Positions 9,518-17,935 of a stretch of 64,000 nt of DNA are shown here, piece after piece. Each line of letters opens with the position of its first letter. Position 1 is the stretch's first letter. Both the position numbers and the translations under genes were made by a program. Under the pieces are notes generated by a model that worked only from the letters and a program-made list of their open reading frames with translations, was not told the origin of the DNA and did no database searches. Origin of the DNA: JBBQVS01 sp963792705 (lineage in GTDB: Bacteria > Chloroflexota > Ktedonobacteria > Ktedonobacterales > Ktedonobacteraceae); NCBI GenBank assembly GCA_963792705.1, contig CAWBXD010000016.1, positions 62,001 through 126,000 on the forward strand, read 5' to 3'.

Positions 9518-10372
9518 ATGTCAAACACACAACACGTACAGACGGGCTTTGCAGAGATTAATGGCACCACACTGTATTATGAGGTTGCAGGTACAGGGCA
9601 TCCCTTCGTTCTCGTCCACGGACATCTTCTAGATAGAAGATCATGGGACGATCAGTTCGCCGTCTTCGCCCAACACTACAGGGTCCTCCGCTACGATCAG
9701 CGAGGCTTTGGCAATTCAGGGTTGATTACGAAAGGGGAGTCGTATTCTGATCGCCAAGACCTTTACGACTTGATGCAATTCCTGGGCATCGAGAGTGCCT
9801 ATTTGATGGGAGTCTCTGGAGGAGGCGCACTGGCTCTCGATTTTACGCTTGAGCACCCTGAGATAGTCGATGCGCTGATCCTGGTCACAGCAGGCGTAAG
9901 CGGATTTCAGCCATCAGAAGAAGTTATGAAAATGCACCCAGATGTGGTGCGTCTGTATACGAGCCTGAGTGATGCATTTGAGAAGCACAACATTGCGCGA
10001 GCCGTGAATATCTCGCTAGAATTGTGGACCGATGGACCAGGCCGACTTCCGGAGCAGGCTGCTCCTGACGTGCGAGAGCGAGTACGAGAGATGACGACTC
10101 GCAACTGGGAGCGCCCAGATGATGAGGCGCAAGCTCAGACGCCGCCAGTGCCCTTGGAGCCGCCAGCAGTTGGACGTCTGGCGAAGATTGGAGTGCCGAC
10201 GCTCGTCATTCTCGGAGAGTTAGATGTGCCAAATCCGCTGGAGCACATGGTAGCAGAGATACCGAGAGCGAAAAAGGTGGTCATGGCAGAGACAGCGCAT
10301 CATCCTTTTATGGAGAAGCCAGCCGAGTTTAACCAGATCGTGCTGGATTTTCTGGGATCGCTAACGTCGTAG
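9518..10372 (+). CDS. alpha/beta hydrolase
   Basis: 284-aa serine hydrolase of the alpha/beta fold. The oxyanion strand VLVHGH (32-36), the nucleophile elbow GVSGGG with S100, the acid residue in LGELD, and a C-terminal His pair (AETAHHPF, about 261-262) complete the triad. The sequence resembles the broad haloperoxidase/epoxide hydrolase-like family, and the substrate cannot be assigned. GAGAGGACC precedes the ATG. It is monocistronic and followed by a relic of an unrelated oxidase. Confidence 0.88.
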   Translation: MSNTQHVQTGFAEINGTTLYYEVAGTGHPFVLVHGHLLDRRSWDDQFAVFAQHYRVLRYDQRGFGNSGLITKGESYSDRQDLYDLMQFLGIESAYLMGVSGGGALALDFTLEHPEIVDALILVTAGVSGFQPSEEVMKMHPDVVRLYTSLSDAFEKHNIARAVNISLELWTDGPGRLPEQAAPDVRERVREMTTRNWERPDDEAQAQTPPVPLEPPAVGRLAKIGVPTLVILGELDVPNPLEHMVAEIPRAKKVVMAETAHHPFMEKPAEFNQIVLDFLGSLTS

Positions 10373-10394
10373 CAGAATCCGCTATAGAGCATGA

Positions 10395-10472
10395 CGCGAA
10401 CGTGATGTGGATGCACCACTTAAAGCACTCTTTGACCCAGATGGCCTCCTGAACCCTGGTAAGCTCACCTAG
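10395..10472 (+). pseudogene. C-terminal relic of an FAD-linked oxidase
   Basis: Read from 10410, this stretch encodes LKALFDPDGLLNPGKL and then a stop at 10470-10472. That is the characteristic last helix and tail of FAD-binding type 4 oxidases (glycolate oxidase GlcD/berberine-bridge type). An in-frame stop at 10392 and the absence of the rest of the gene show that it is a remnant. It occupies the gap between the hydrolase and tag. Confidence 0.7.
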
Positions 10473-10550
10473 CACACAAGGGCTGGGTATAATTGCTCAC
10501 TGACAAATATCGTTTGTGCGCTGGAACGAGGAGATAGAAGGAGCAATGAA

Positions 10551-11156
10551 ATGAGTGAGACCACCATGTTACAAAGATGTGCTTGGGCTTTAGCCAGCCA
10601 ACACTACATCGATTACCATGATACTGAATGGGGAGTGCCCGTCCATGATGACCGCAAACTCTTTGAGATGCTGATCCTCGAAGGGGCGCAAGCAGGTTTG
10701 AGTTGGTCGCTCATCCTCAAAAAGCGTGCTGGATATTTTGCAGCGTTTGATGGCTTCGATGCGAACAAGATTGCTCATTATGATGACCGCAAAGCCCAGG
10801 AGTTGCTGGAGAATCCTGAGATCGTGCGAAACAAACTGAAAATCAAGGCCACCATTCAGAATGCACGTTCGCTTCTTGAGGTCCAATCCCAGTGCGGTAG
10901 TTTTGATGCCTTTCTCTGGCGATTTGTGGATGGGCATCCCTTGCAAAACACTTGGCAAACGATGCAGGAAGTCCCTGCACGTACTACGCACTCGGACGCG
11001 ATGAGCAAAGAACTCAGGCAACGCGGTTTTACCTTTGTCGGTTCGACCATTTGCTATGCTTTTATGCAAGCTGTTGGGATGGTGAATGATCACATTGTGC
11101 CTTGTTACCGTTGGCAAGAGGTGAGAACACCGCTGGCCTCTGAGGAACAGGTATAG
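10551..11156 (+). CDS. tag: DNA-3-methyladenine glycosylase I
   Basis: Base-excision repair enzyme that removes 3-methyladenine from alkylated DNA, 201 aa, normal family length. The zinc ligands correspond to C10, H23 (in YHDTEWG) and the C-terminal His and Cys in NDHIVPC. The conserved E44 lies in LEGAQAGLSW. GAAGGAG precedes the ATG. A very strong hairpin follows at 11198. The gene appears to be a single transcription unit. Confidence 0.96.
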   Translation: MSETTMLQRCAWALASQHYIDYHDTEWGVPVHDDRKLFEMLILEGAQAGLSWSLILKKRAGYFAAFDGFDANKIAHYDDRKAQELLENPEIVRNKLKIKATIQNARSLLEVQSQCGSFDAFLWRFVDGHPLQNTWQTMQEVPARTTHSDAMSKELRQRGFTFVGSTICYAFMQAVGMVNDHIVPCYRWQEVRTPLASEEQV

Positions 11157-11197
11157 CTAAAACACCGTGTAGAGTCGCTCTCTACTGCAATAAACAG

Positions 11198-11241
11198 AAA
11201 TGTCGGGAAAGCACATGTGTAGGTGTGCTTTCCCGACATTT
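11198..11241. terminator. bidirectional terminator between tag and the peroxidase
   Basis: Perfect 18-bp stem (AAATGTCGGGAAAGCACA and its complement) with an 8-nt loop, placed between convergent genes. Read leftward it runs into TCTGTTTATT, read rightward into TTATAGTTTG. Confidence 0.9.
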
Positions 11242-11279
11242 TATAGTTTGGATGATGTGGTTTGCAGAGCTGATAGGCA

Positions 11280-12197
11280 CTAATTTGCGTGGTCTTCTGT
11301 AGCAAAACTATGCAAGGACTCTACCGATGGAACGAAGTAATAGGCTCCGCTGACGGCTGTCGTATACCTCGTGAGGGCATCACGTATGCCATCCTCGGCC
11401 CCTGCCATACGCGCAAGCATACGGGTGAGACGATGCTGGTCGCAGCTAAAGCCGATAAACATAGTGCCGTGCTCTGTGGCTGTACCAAAGGGAGTATTGC
11501 GGCGGAAAATGGGTAATTCCACTCCATTTTCTTCGAGTACTGTTCGCGAGACATGTGACTGGGGGCCACGTACTTCCTCATCAAGCTCTACACTCGTATC
11601 CTTAGTTCGACCCATAATCTTTTCTTGCACATCGAGGGGAAGTATATCGAAAGCGGCGGCATCGTGCGTCCATTTCTGTACCAGCACAATGCTACCACCC
11701 GCGCCCGGAGTTTGCTGGGGAAGCAAAGCTATCTCAGGTGCCTCGGAAAGACGAGGATTCTCAGTACCATCAATAAATCCAGTCAAATCTCGGTTCTCTT
11801 TGTAGGTCCAACCGGCAACTTCACTTGCCAGGGTTGCGACAGGGACGAGTGCTTTTATCGCCTCTCGTGTCACATCAAAAACCTTATCATAGGCGTGCCC
11901 AGCCACCCAAAGCCATAGGTCATGCTGAGTAGCTGGCATGACATAATCATCGACACCGCGCACAGGCTGATCGAAGTCCACCACGCCCACTGGTGCATCT
12001 CCGAGTGCGATATCCTTCCACAGCGATGGCCGGAATCCAGCAACCAGGTTGACTCCGCCAGTTGTCGTGCTTGGTTCTCGCAGGTTTGCAATCGCCTGAA
12101 CCAGGGCAAGTGGCCTGGTAGATGCAAGGAGATCAAATTCCAGATAAGAGTGCGATCCGGTACCCAGAGCAAAGATGCCGCTTTGCGCTACATGCAT
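11280..12197 (-). CDS. DyP-type haem peroxidase
   Basis: Dye-decolorizing peroxidase, 305 aa, which uses H2O2 to oxidise bulky substrates. The family signature GxxDG appears as GFIDGTENP, supplying the distal Asp. A candidate proximal His lies in GPQSHVSRT, and the distal Arg region is PIFRRNTPFG. There is no Tat or Sec signal at the N-terminus and no encapsulin gene or targeting tail nearby, so it is probably cytoplasmic. AAGGAA lies 8 nt before the ATG at 12197. The last ten residues have no recognisable cargo-loading peptide. Confidence 0.93.
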   Translation of the reverse strand: MHVAQSGIFALGTGSHSYLEFDLLASTRPLALVQAIANLREPSTTTGGVNLVAGFRPSLWKDIALGDAPVGVVDFDQPVRGVDDYVMPATQHDLWLWVAGHAYDKVFDVTREAIKALVPVATLASEVAGWTYKENRDLTGFIDGTENPRLSEAPEIALLPQQTPGAGGSIVLVQKWTHDAAAFDILPLDVQEKIMGRTKDTSVELDEEVRGPQSHVSRTVLEENGVELPIFRRNTPFGTATEHGTMFIGFSCDQHRLTRMLARMAGAEDGIRDALTRYTTAVSGAYYFVPSVESLHSFATEDHAN

Positions 12198-12649
12198 ATG
12201 TATTCCTTCTATGTATATCTGACGTAAGAGGAAGGCTGATAACCATCAGTGGCGTCCCAGTGTGTTACATTTTACATGAGAGCTTATTATACACTGAATT
12301 GCACATGACTATCAATCACCCTACCACCTACCCTCAAACCTTTACTCCTTACTTGAGTGTATCTTTGTTAGGATGAGGAAATGCGTAAACCCTATGAAAG
12401 CGCACTTCCAACTCCCACCACAAGACACATCACTAATGATATGTCTTAACATGAACATCTCCTGATAAAAAAGTAATCCCAAAGCCATCGGGAACAATTT
12501 CCTAACAAATTGGGAATATAGCTCAAGACGTGGGAACGCTATACCAAGTATGCTTTAGGTGAACAGTGACAACGGAAAAAGAAGCATTCCACGGTCACAA
12601 TGTAGCAAACACTAGAGCACAGGAAATTCCTGTAAGGAGGTTATGAACC
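12198..12649. other. divergent intergenic region, no gene seen
   Basis: About 450 bp separates the DyP gene and the rightward membrane-protein gene. It holds AT-rich promoter-like sequence and short dyads, but nothing I can name. AAGGAGG at 12634-12640 is the ribosome site of the following gene. Confidence 0.4.
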
Positions 12650-13275
12650 ATGTCATTTACTATGTTATATCGGCTGAGTGGAATTGCTTTACTCATTGGA
12701 GGTGCGCTTGCCGCGCTTGGAGGTACAGCGCAGATTTCCTTTCTGAGGAGTATTTGAACCCTCTCTGGATACCTGTAGCAACACTCATCTTCATAGGAAC
12801 ACTTCTCGTTCAAGCTGGTCTTCCCGCTATCTACTTGAGACAGATGAAGCGGGTAGGTGTGCTTGGGTTAATTGGTTTCATCCTGTTCTTTTTCGGTTAT
12901 GCTCAATTTGGTATTGGTTTTCGTTTTTTTGATATTGTCATTCTGCCCTGGTTTGGTAAAAGTGCGGATATCAACCCACCGCTCAATTTCATCATCTATA
13001 GCCTGTCCGCGATACTTCTGCTTCTCGCTGGTGCCCTTCTCTTTGGAATTGCGACTATACGAGCGGGCATCTTCCCAAAGTTTCCTGCCGTGCTACTTAT
13101 TATCAGTCTTGTCCTCAATCGTACTGGCGGGCGAATACCACACTTGCAAGACATTGGCAGCATTCTATTCTACCTTTCATTCGTTTGGTTCGGCTATGCG
13201 CTCCTTTCTTTGCTTCGCCAGCACATGGAAGTGCAACAGTCACTTATCTCTACCGAAACACGGGTTCGTGCTTGA
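12650..13275 (+). pseudogene. integral membrane protein, frame-disrupted near its N-terminus
   Basis: Protein of about 208 aa with roughly six membrane segments and no family I can name. AAGGAGG (12634-12640) is 9 nt before the ATG at 12650. That frame reads MSFTMLYRLSG and then a hydrophobic stretch (ALLIGGALAALGG), but stops at 12755. From about 12743 the next frame continues as EEYLNPLWIPVATL and runs to 13275. One extra T in the TTT at 12740-12742 would join the frames. The alternative ATG at 12643 gives a cysteine/arginine/tryptophan-rich N-terminus unlike a membrane protein, so the disruption is real in this sequence. Confidence 0.7.
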
Positions 13276-13462
13276 GAGCTTCGGTCTCCTACTACGCAAG
13301 AGGGATGTGAAATATCCGCATTTCCCTCTTGCATGAGACATATCATAGATGAGTTTTTCCACGAACGTGCTTTCTGTACAGAGCCATCACTATTCAGTAG
13401 GATAGATGTGGTAGAGTAGAGCAAAAGAAATTGACTTGGAGGGACAGGACAAGGAGATATCG

Positions 13463-15682
13463 ATGGCTCCAAACCCAAGCAGTGCTAAAGGTACTCACTT
13501 ACAGAGACCTATATTCGGTCGTCTACGCATTGGCTCGAACGTCTTATCAAGACAATTGGGTTGGCTTGTGGTTACACGGGTCTCTTTGCTCGCTATCAGC
13601 ACTCTAGCCTTGGTACTCTATGTGGTCGGTACCCCGATCTACTTTTCTAAAATCTACAATTCCCGTACTGCTTGTAGTGATGAATGCCTGACGCCAGCGA
13701 AGATTCAGGCACTCCATACTCTGGGCATCTCAATTCTGACTTACGCTGCTTACTGGGTAGGGGTCAATCTCTTGTTTGCCCTGATGTATTGTGCAGTGGC
13801 GGCACTCATCATCTGGCGCAAATCTGATGATCGCATAGCATGGTTTGCTTCTTTCTCCCTGGTAGTGTTGGGTACTTCCTTCCCAACTATCCCAAATGTG
13901 TTGATAGATGTCCACTCTATCTGGTGGCTACCAGTGACCTTGCTGGATGCACTTGGCTTACCATCCCTCATTATTTTCTTATTTCTATTTCCCAATGGAC
14001 GCTTTGTGCCCCATTGGACACGCTGGGTAGCTGTCGGATTTGCTCTCGTGTATATGCCTGGCACGTTCCTGCCGAACACCGCTCTCGGCTATGCAAACTG
14101 GCCGCGCCCATTTCATCCTCTGGTGCCACTCGCGGTACTTGGCTTGCTGGTTTTCGCCCAGATTTACCGCTATCGGCGGATATCGACTCCTGGTGAGCGA
14201 CAGCAGACCAAGTGGGTCGTCTTCGGCATAACTATTGCACTTATTGGTTTTGCGCCAGCGTTTCTCCTACCGTCGTTCATCTCAGTAGAGCACCTGACAC
14301 TGCTCACCTTCGTTCTTACAATCACAAGCACTTACCTAGTGCTCCTGCTTATCCCACTCTCAATCAGCATCGCCATTTTGCGCTATCGGCTGTGGGACAT
14401 CGACATTCTGATCAACCGCACACTCGTCTATGGAACATTGACGGTATGCATTGCGGGCAGCTATATAGCTATCGTTGGCTTCCTGGGAGCACTACTACAG
14501 GCACGAGGTAACGCGCTCATTTCGTTGCTGGCAGCAGGATGTGTTGCCGTGCTCTTCCAACCATTACGTTCATGGCTGCAACGCGCAACCAATCGCTTGA
14601 TGTATGGCGAGCGAGACGACCCATACCGGGTGATATCGCAGTTAGGTCAGCGCCTTGAAGCGACGCTTGCTCCGAATGCCGTTCTGCCCACTGTTGTAGA
14701 AACAGTATCCCAGGCACTCAAACTGCCGTATGTAGCAATAACCTTGAAGCAAAATGATACATTTCCTATTGCAGCTTCCTATGGCACACCTCAAGAGGAA
14801 GTTGTTCGCTTCCCATTAACCTATCAGGCAGAATATATTGGCGAATTACTTCTCGCTCCACGTGCACACGGTGAAACGTTCACGCACGCTGATCATCGTT
14901 TGCTAGCGGACCTTACACGTCAGGCGGGTGTAGCTGCTCATACGGTCAGACTGACTGCTGACCTGAAAAGGCTCACCATGGATTTGCAGCACTCACGAGA
15001 ACATCTGGTAACAGCACGCGAGGAAGAGCGTAGAAGGCTACGACGTGATTTACATGATGGACTTGGTCCACAACTAGCAAGTCTTACGCTTAAATTAGAG
15101 ACGGCCCGTAACCGACTAGCACACGATCCATTGGCCGATATATTGCTAAGTGATCTCACCACGCGCACACAGGATGCGGTAGCCGATATCCGCCACTTAG
15201 TCTACGCTCTACGTCCACCGGCTCTCGATGAGTTAGGACTGATTCCGGCACTCCGTGAGCAAGCACTTCAGTATCAGGGGCAACACAAGCAACTTACCGT
15301 TTCTATAGATGCACCACGCTTCCTACCATCCTTACCTGCCGCTGTTGAAGTAGCCGTTTTTCGCATAGCTCAAGAGGCACTCACCAACGTGATACGCCAT
15401 GCTCAGGCCAACTACTGCATAATTCGGCTGGAATTAGATGAGGCAATTGGTATGCTGAAACTGGAGGTGAAGGATAATGGCCGAGGATTATCCTCAAAAC
15501 GGGAAGTGGGAGTGGGACTTCATTCGATGCGCGAACGGGCAGAAGAACTTGGAGGAACATGGACGATTGAGTCGCTCTCTACTGGCGGTACCCATATTGT
15601 GGCACAATTGCCCTATGCCACGCCCAAAAAGGTAGATACAACGAATGGCTTTCCTCAAACTACATATTCAGAGGAGAACTAA
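13463..15682 (+). CDS. membrane sensor histidine kinase, NarL/DesK type
   Basis: About 739 aa. Several N-terminal membrane segments form a 7TM-like sensor (roughly residues 30-330). A GAF-like region follows (around 385-500), then a HisKA_3 dimerisation domain with the phosphoacceptor H531 in RRDLHDGLGPQ, and an HATPase domain (N box in FRIAQEALTNVIRHA, G1 in VKDNGRGL, G2 in GVGLHSMRERAEELGG). AAGGAG lies 6 nt before the ATG at 13463. A TTG 27 nt upstream is less likely. Two bases separate it from the response-regulator start, so the pair is one operon. The signal is unknown. Confidence 0.92.
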   Translation: MAPNPSSAKGTHLQRPIFGRLRIGSNVLSRQLGWLVVTRVSLLAISTLALVLYVVGTPIYFSKIYNSRTACSDECLTPAKIQALHTLGISILTYAAYWVGVNLLFALMYCAVAALIIWRKSDDRIAWFASFSLVVLGTSFPTIPNVLIDVHSIWWLPVTLLDALGLPSLIIFLFLFPNGRFVPHWTRWVAVGFALVYMPGTFLPNTALGYANWPRPFHPLVPLAVLGLLVFAQIYRYRRISTPGERQQTKWVVFGITIALIGFAPAFLLPSFISVEHLTLLTFVLTITSTYLVLLLIPLSISIAILRYRLWDIDILINRTLVYGTLTVCIAGSYIAIVGFLGALLQARGNALISLLAAGCVAVLFQPLRSWLQRATNRLMYGERDDPYRVISQLGQRLEATLAPNAVLPTVVETVSQALKLPYVAITLKQNDTFPIAASYGTPQEEVVRFPLTYQAEYIGELLLAPRAHGETFTHADHRLLADLTRQAGVAAHTVRLTADLKRLTMDLQHSREHLVTAREEERRRLRRDLHDGLGPQLASLTLKLETARNRLAHDPLADILLSDLTTRTQDAVADIRHLVYALRPPALDELGLIPALREQALQYQGQHKQLTVSIDAPRFLPSLPAAVEVAVFRIAQEALTNVIRHAQANYCIIRLELDEAIGMLKLEVKDNGRGLSSKREVGVGLHSMRERAEELGGTWTIESLSTGGTHIVAQLPYATPKKVDTTNGFPQTTYSEEN

Positions 15683-15684
15683 TC

Positions 15685-16338
15685 ATGGCTACTATTCGCG
15701 TTCTCATTGCTGACGATCATCCCCTCTTCCTCGATGGCATGCACGGACTATTGGACTCAGTACCCGATACTGAGGTAGTGGGTGAGGCTACGACTGGAGA
15801 GGAAGCTATTCGATTGGCGGAAACGTTACAACCAAATGTTATCCTCATGGATATCAAAATGCCAGGCATTAATGGTATAGAAGCTACACGTGAGATAGCC
15901 CACACATATCCGAATATCGGCGTCCTGATGGTCACGATGCTGGAAGATGACGAATCAGTTTTTACAGCAATGAGAGCAGGAGCGCGAGGGTATGTGCTGA
16001 AAGGGGCGAATCAGGCCGAGATATTACGCGCCATTCGCGCCGTTGCCAATGGTGAAGCCATTTTCGGCCCTGGTATTGCTCGTCGCTTGCTAAACTTCTT
16101 CTCAATCTCAAGGCCAGCATCACCTCCACGAGCGTTTCCAGAACTCAGTGACCGAGAGACAGAAATTCTCTCGTTCATAGCACAAGGGCGTAGTAATCAG
16201 GAAATTGCCGAGCAGCTTGATTTCACGCTCAAAACGGTACGTAATCATGTTTCCAACATTTTTGGTAAACTGCAAGTAGTGGATCGAGCACAAGCCGTCA
16301 TTCGGGCACGGAAAGCAGGAATGGGATATGGTGAGTAA
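15685..16338 (+). CDS. NarL/LuxR-family response regulator
   Basis: 217 aa. The receiver domain has the acidic pair in ADDHP, the phosphoacceptor D56 (ILMDIKMPG) and the conserved Lys in YVLKGA. A C-terminal LuxR helix-turn-helix follows (LSDRETEILSFIAQGRSNQE to TLKTVRNHVSNIFGKL). It is encoded directly after the histidine kinase with AGAGGAG as ribosome site, so it is almost certainly the partner. A hairpin terminator follows at 16450. Confidence 0.95.
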   Translation: MATIRVLIADDHPLFLDGMHGLLDSVPDTEVVGEATTGEEAIRLAETLQPNVILMDIKMPGINGIEATREIAHTYPNIGVLMVTMLEDDESVFTAMRAGARGYVLKGANQAEILRAIRAVANGEAIFGPGIARRLLNFFSISRPASPPRAFPELSDRETEILSFIAQGRSNQEIAEQLDFTLKTVRNHVSNIFGKLQVVDRAQAVIRARKAGMGYGE

Positions 16339-16449
16339 GTGTGTTTATCACAACGCATCAACTGTGTCGCTCATCTTTGAAACTGCAAAGAACACATAAA
16401 GAACATATTCTCAACCCCATATAATCAATGTTAAGATTCTTCTAAGTTT

Positions 16450-16484
16450 AGAAGAGGCGATGCAACTTTTGCATCACCTCTTCT
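16450..16484. terminator. terminator between the kinase/regulator operon and a convergent small gene
   Basis: A 16-bp stem with one mismatch (AGAAGAGGCGATGCAA opposite TTGCATCACCTCTTCT) and a 3-nt loop, followed by TGTCTAGCTGATTGTTTTAT. Confidence 0.75.
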
Positions 16485-16500
16485 TGTCTAGCTGATTGTT

Positions 16501-16725
16501 TTATCCTACTACTTTTTGATAGATATCGACGAGAGTTTCTCTTGCCTCTTGCTCGCCTACATGCTGCTCCAACGCTTCTTGATGTATGCCAAGATTTCTA
16601 TATCGCGCATCAATAGCTGCGTGAGATGCACAAATTGCTGGCTCCTCGAAGACGCGTCGAATTGCCTGACACTCCAACTCGATTTGGGCGCGGATACGCG
16701 CAACCTCACTTTTGTACTCTTGCAT
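16501..16725 (-). CDS. small conserved-type hypothetical protein
   Basis: 74-aa, mostly helical, charged protein (MQEYKSEVARIRAQ...). The pattern of a basic/acidic N-terminal helix, a central small-residue segment and a final helix resembles short proteins I associate with Ktedonobacteria. I cannot assign a function. AAAGGGAT lies upstream of the ATG. It is bounded by terminators on both sides (16450 and 16939), which supports an independent small gene. Confidence 0.55.
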   Translation of the reverse strand: MQEYKSEVARIRAQIELECQAIRRVFEEPAICASHAAIDARYRNLGIHQEALEQHVGEQEARETLVDIYQKVVG

Positions 16726-16938
16726 AGCAGTTTATCCCTTTGTTGTTGGTGACTGTGACTGGAACAGAAAGAAGCACTAAGCGATTAAGAGTACAAGCCA
16801 AAGCGTAAATGTTTTACCTCAATAGCAAGAGGTATTTTGTGACATACATCTCAGCAATGCTTTCTACTATAGAGAACGGGCAGAAAACACAAATTATGTT
16901 TATTTTTGCGGCTCTCTGTCATTCTATTTTAAAATCAG

Positions 16939-16974
16939 AACGCTCACATCCTGTATATACAAGACGTGAGCATT
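16939..16974 (-). terminator. terminator downstream of the MerR gene
   Basis: A 17-bp stem (CGCTCAC...GTGAGC core). Its three mismatches become G-U pairs in leftward RNA, and a U-rich stretch (TTCTGATTTT) follows on that strand. This indicates leftward termination. Confidence 0.65.
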
Positions 16975-17010
16975 CGTTTACAAGTCTAACTCATCTTTTA
17001 CAGATGCGAA

Positions 17011-17826
17011 CTAGTGCTTCTCGACAGGGAATTGCACCTCTGTAACAAACTTCGATTGGTCGCCGCTGCGTTCGTATTCAAGGTTTAGTTCACGGTTGGG
17101 ACCACTAACACGATAGCCATTGGTTTCAATCCACTTAAGAATGGCGTTATATGCTTGGCCTAAAGTGCTAAAACTCCCATAATGAATAACCGAGGCCATC
17201 GTCTCAACGGCAGGTAAAACGTCCACTTTCACCTGCTCACTATCGTTTAGTGTGCCCTCAAAAGGCATGCACGCTCCAAGGCTAATATCGCCTGAAGTGT
17301 CGTAGTACAGCGTAGTGCCGGGTCCAATAGGGGTCGCTCCCTGTTGACTTACATACTGCATTACTTGGTCAAAAAGGTGATTAAGGGTTGGCCCTATCTG
17401 CTCCATGCTTGGAGCAATACCACGTATTTGTGCAACCTTTAGTGGTGCAACTTTCTTGAGAACAACATCATGTGTTGGCATGGTAGCCTCCGATTCAAAT
17501 GCTTGTAGCCACGCTTCTATTCGTGTCAGGCGAGTTTGTCCTTCAGCAAGTTGTTGGTGCAGTTCGACCTGTTTGAGTCGAAGCATGCCCCGTATCTGGT
17601 CCGAAGTAAGGTCCTCATCCAAAAGTAGAGCGATCTGCTCAAGGGATAGGCCCATGTCTTTCATAGCCAGTATGCGGTTCAATCGGGCAAGCTGGCTGGC
17701 AGAATAGTAGCGATAGCCTGTAAACTCATCAACCCGCGCGGGTTTGAGCAGCCCAAGTTCATCATAATAGCGTAACGCTTTGACCGAGATCAGGCTTAAC
17801 CTGGAAAAATCTCCAATCTTAAACAC
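17011..17826 (-). CDS. MerR-family regulator with GyrI-like effector domain
   Basis: 271 aa. The N-terminal winged HTH is typical of MerR (MFKIGDFSRLS, ALRYYDELGLLKPARVDEFTGYRYY), followed by a dimerisation coiled coil (about 75-115). A C-terminal GyrI/BmrR-like drug-binding domain starts about residue 120 and ends with NRELNLEY and EVQFPVEK. Members of this group sense cationic drugs or lipophilic compounds and activate efflux genes. Its own promoter carries the 19-bp spacer and dyad that MerR proteins bind, so autoregulation is likely. No efflux gene is adjacent on the same strand. Confidence 0.92.
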   Translation of the reverse strand: MFKIGDFSRLSLISVKALRYYDELGLLKPARVDEFTGYRYYSASQLARLNRILAMKDMGLSLEQIALLLDEDLTSDQIRGMLRLKQVELHQQLAEGQTRLTRIEAWLQAFESEATMPTHDVVLKKVAPLKVAQIRGIAPSMEQIGPTLNHLFDQVMQYVSQQGATPIGPGTTLYYDTSGDISLGACMPFEGTLNDSEQVKVDVLPAVETMASVIHYGSFSTLGQAYNAILKWIETNGYRVSGPNRELNLEYERSGDQSKFVTEVQFPVEKH

Positions 17827-17891
17827 GGCTACATCTCCGAACGAGTTAAGTACGTCATCTTTGTTTCAGCAGAAGGCCCTCTGTTATTAAT

Positions 17892-17922
17892 AGAGTACTC
17901 TATCCTGTAAGAGGAGAGTCAA
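17892..17922 (-). promoter_or_regulatory. MerR-type promoter with 19-bp spacer and operator
   Basis: On the leftward strand, -35 TTGACT (17917-17922) and -10 TACTCT (17892-17897) are exactly 19 bp apart, the spacing characteristic of MerR-activated promoters. The spacer holds an interrupted dyad with outer arms ACTCT/AGAGT and inner CCT/AGG, closely resembling the bmr operator type. Transcription would start about 55-60 nt upstream of the MerR start codon. Confidence 0.75.
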
Positions 17923-17935
17923 GAGGAAAGAAGAC

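Noticed and set aside
10590..11117. 175-codon minus-strand frame
   Set aside because: Antisense shadow of tag, which has all catalytic and zinc residues.
11280..12197. DyP peroxidase as encapsulin cargo
   Set aside because: No encapsulin shell gene nearby and no recognisable cargo-loading peptide at the C-terminus.
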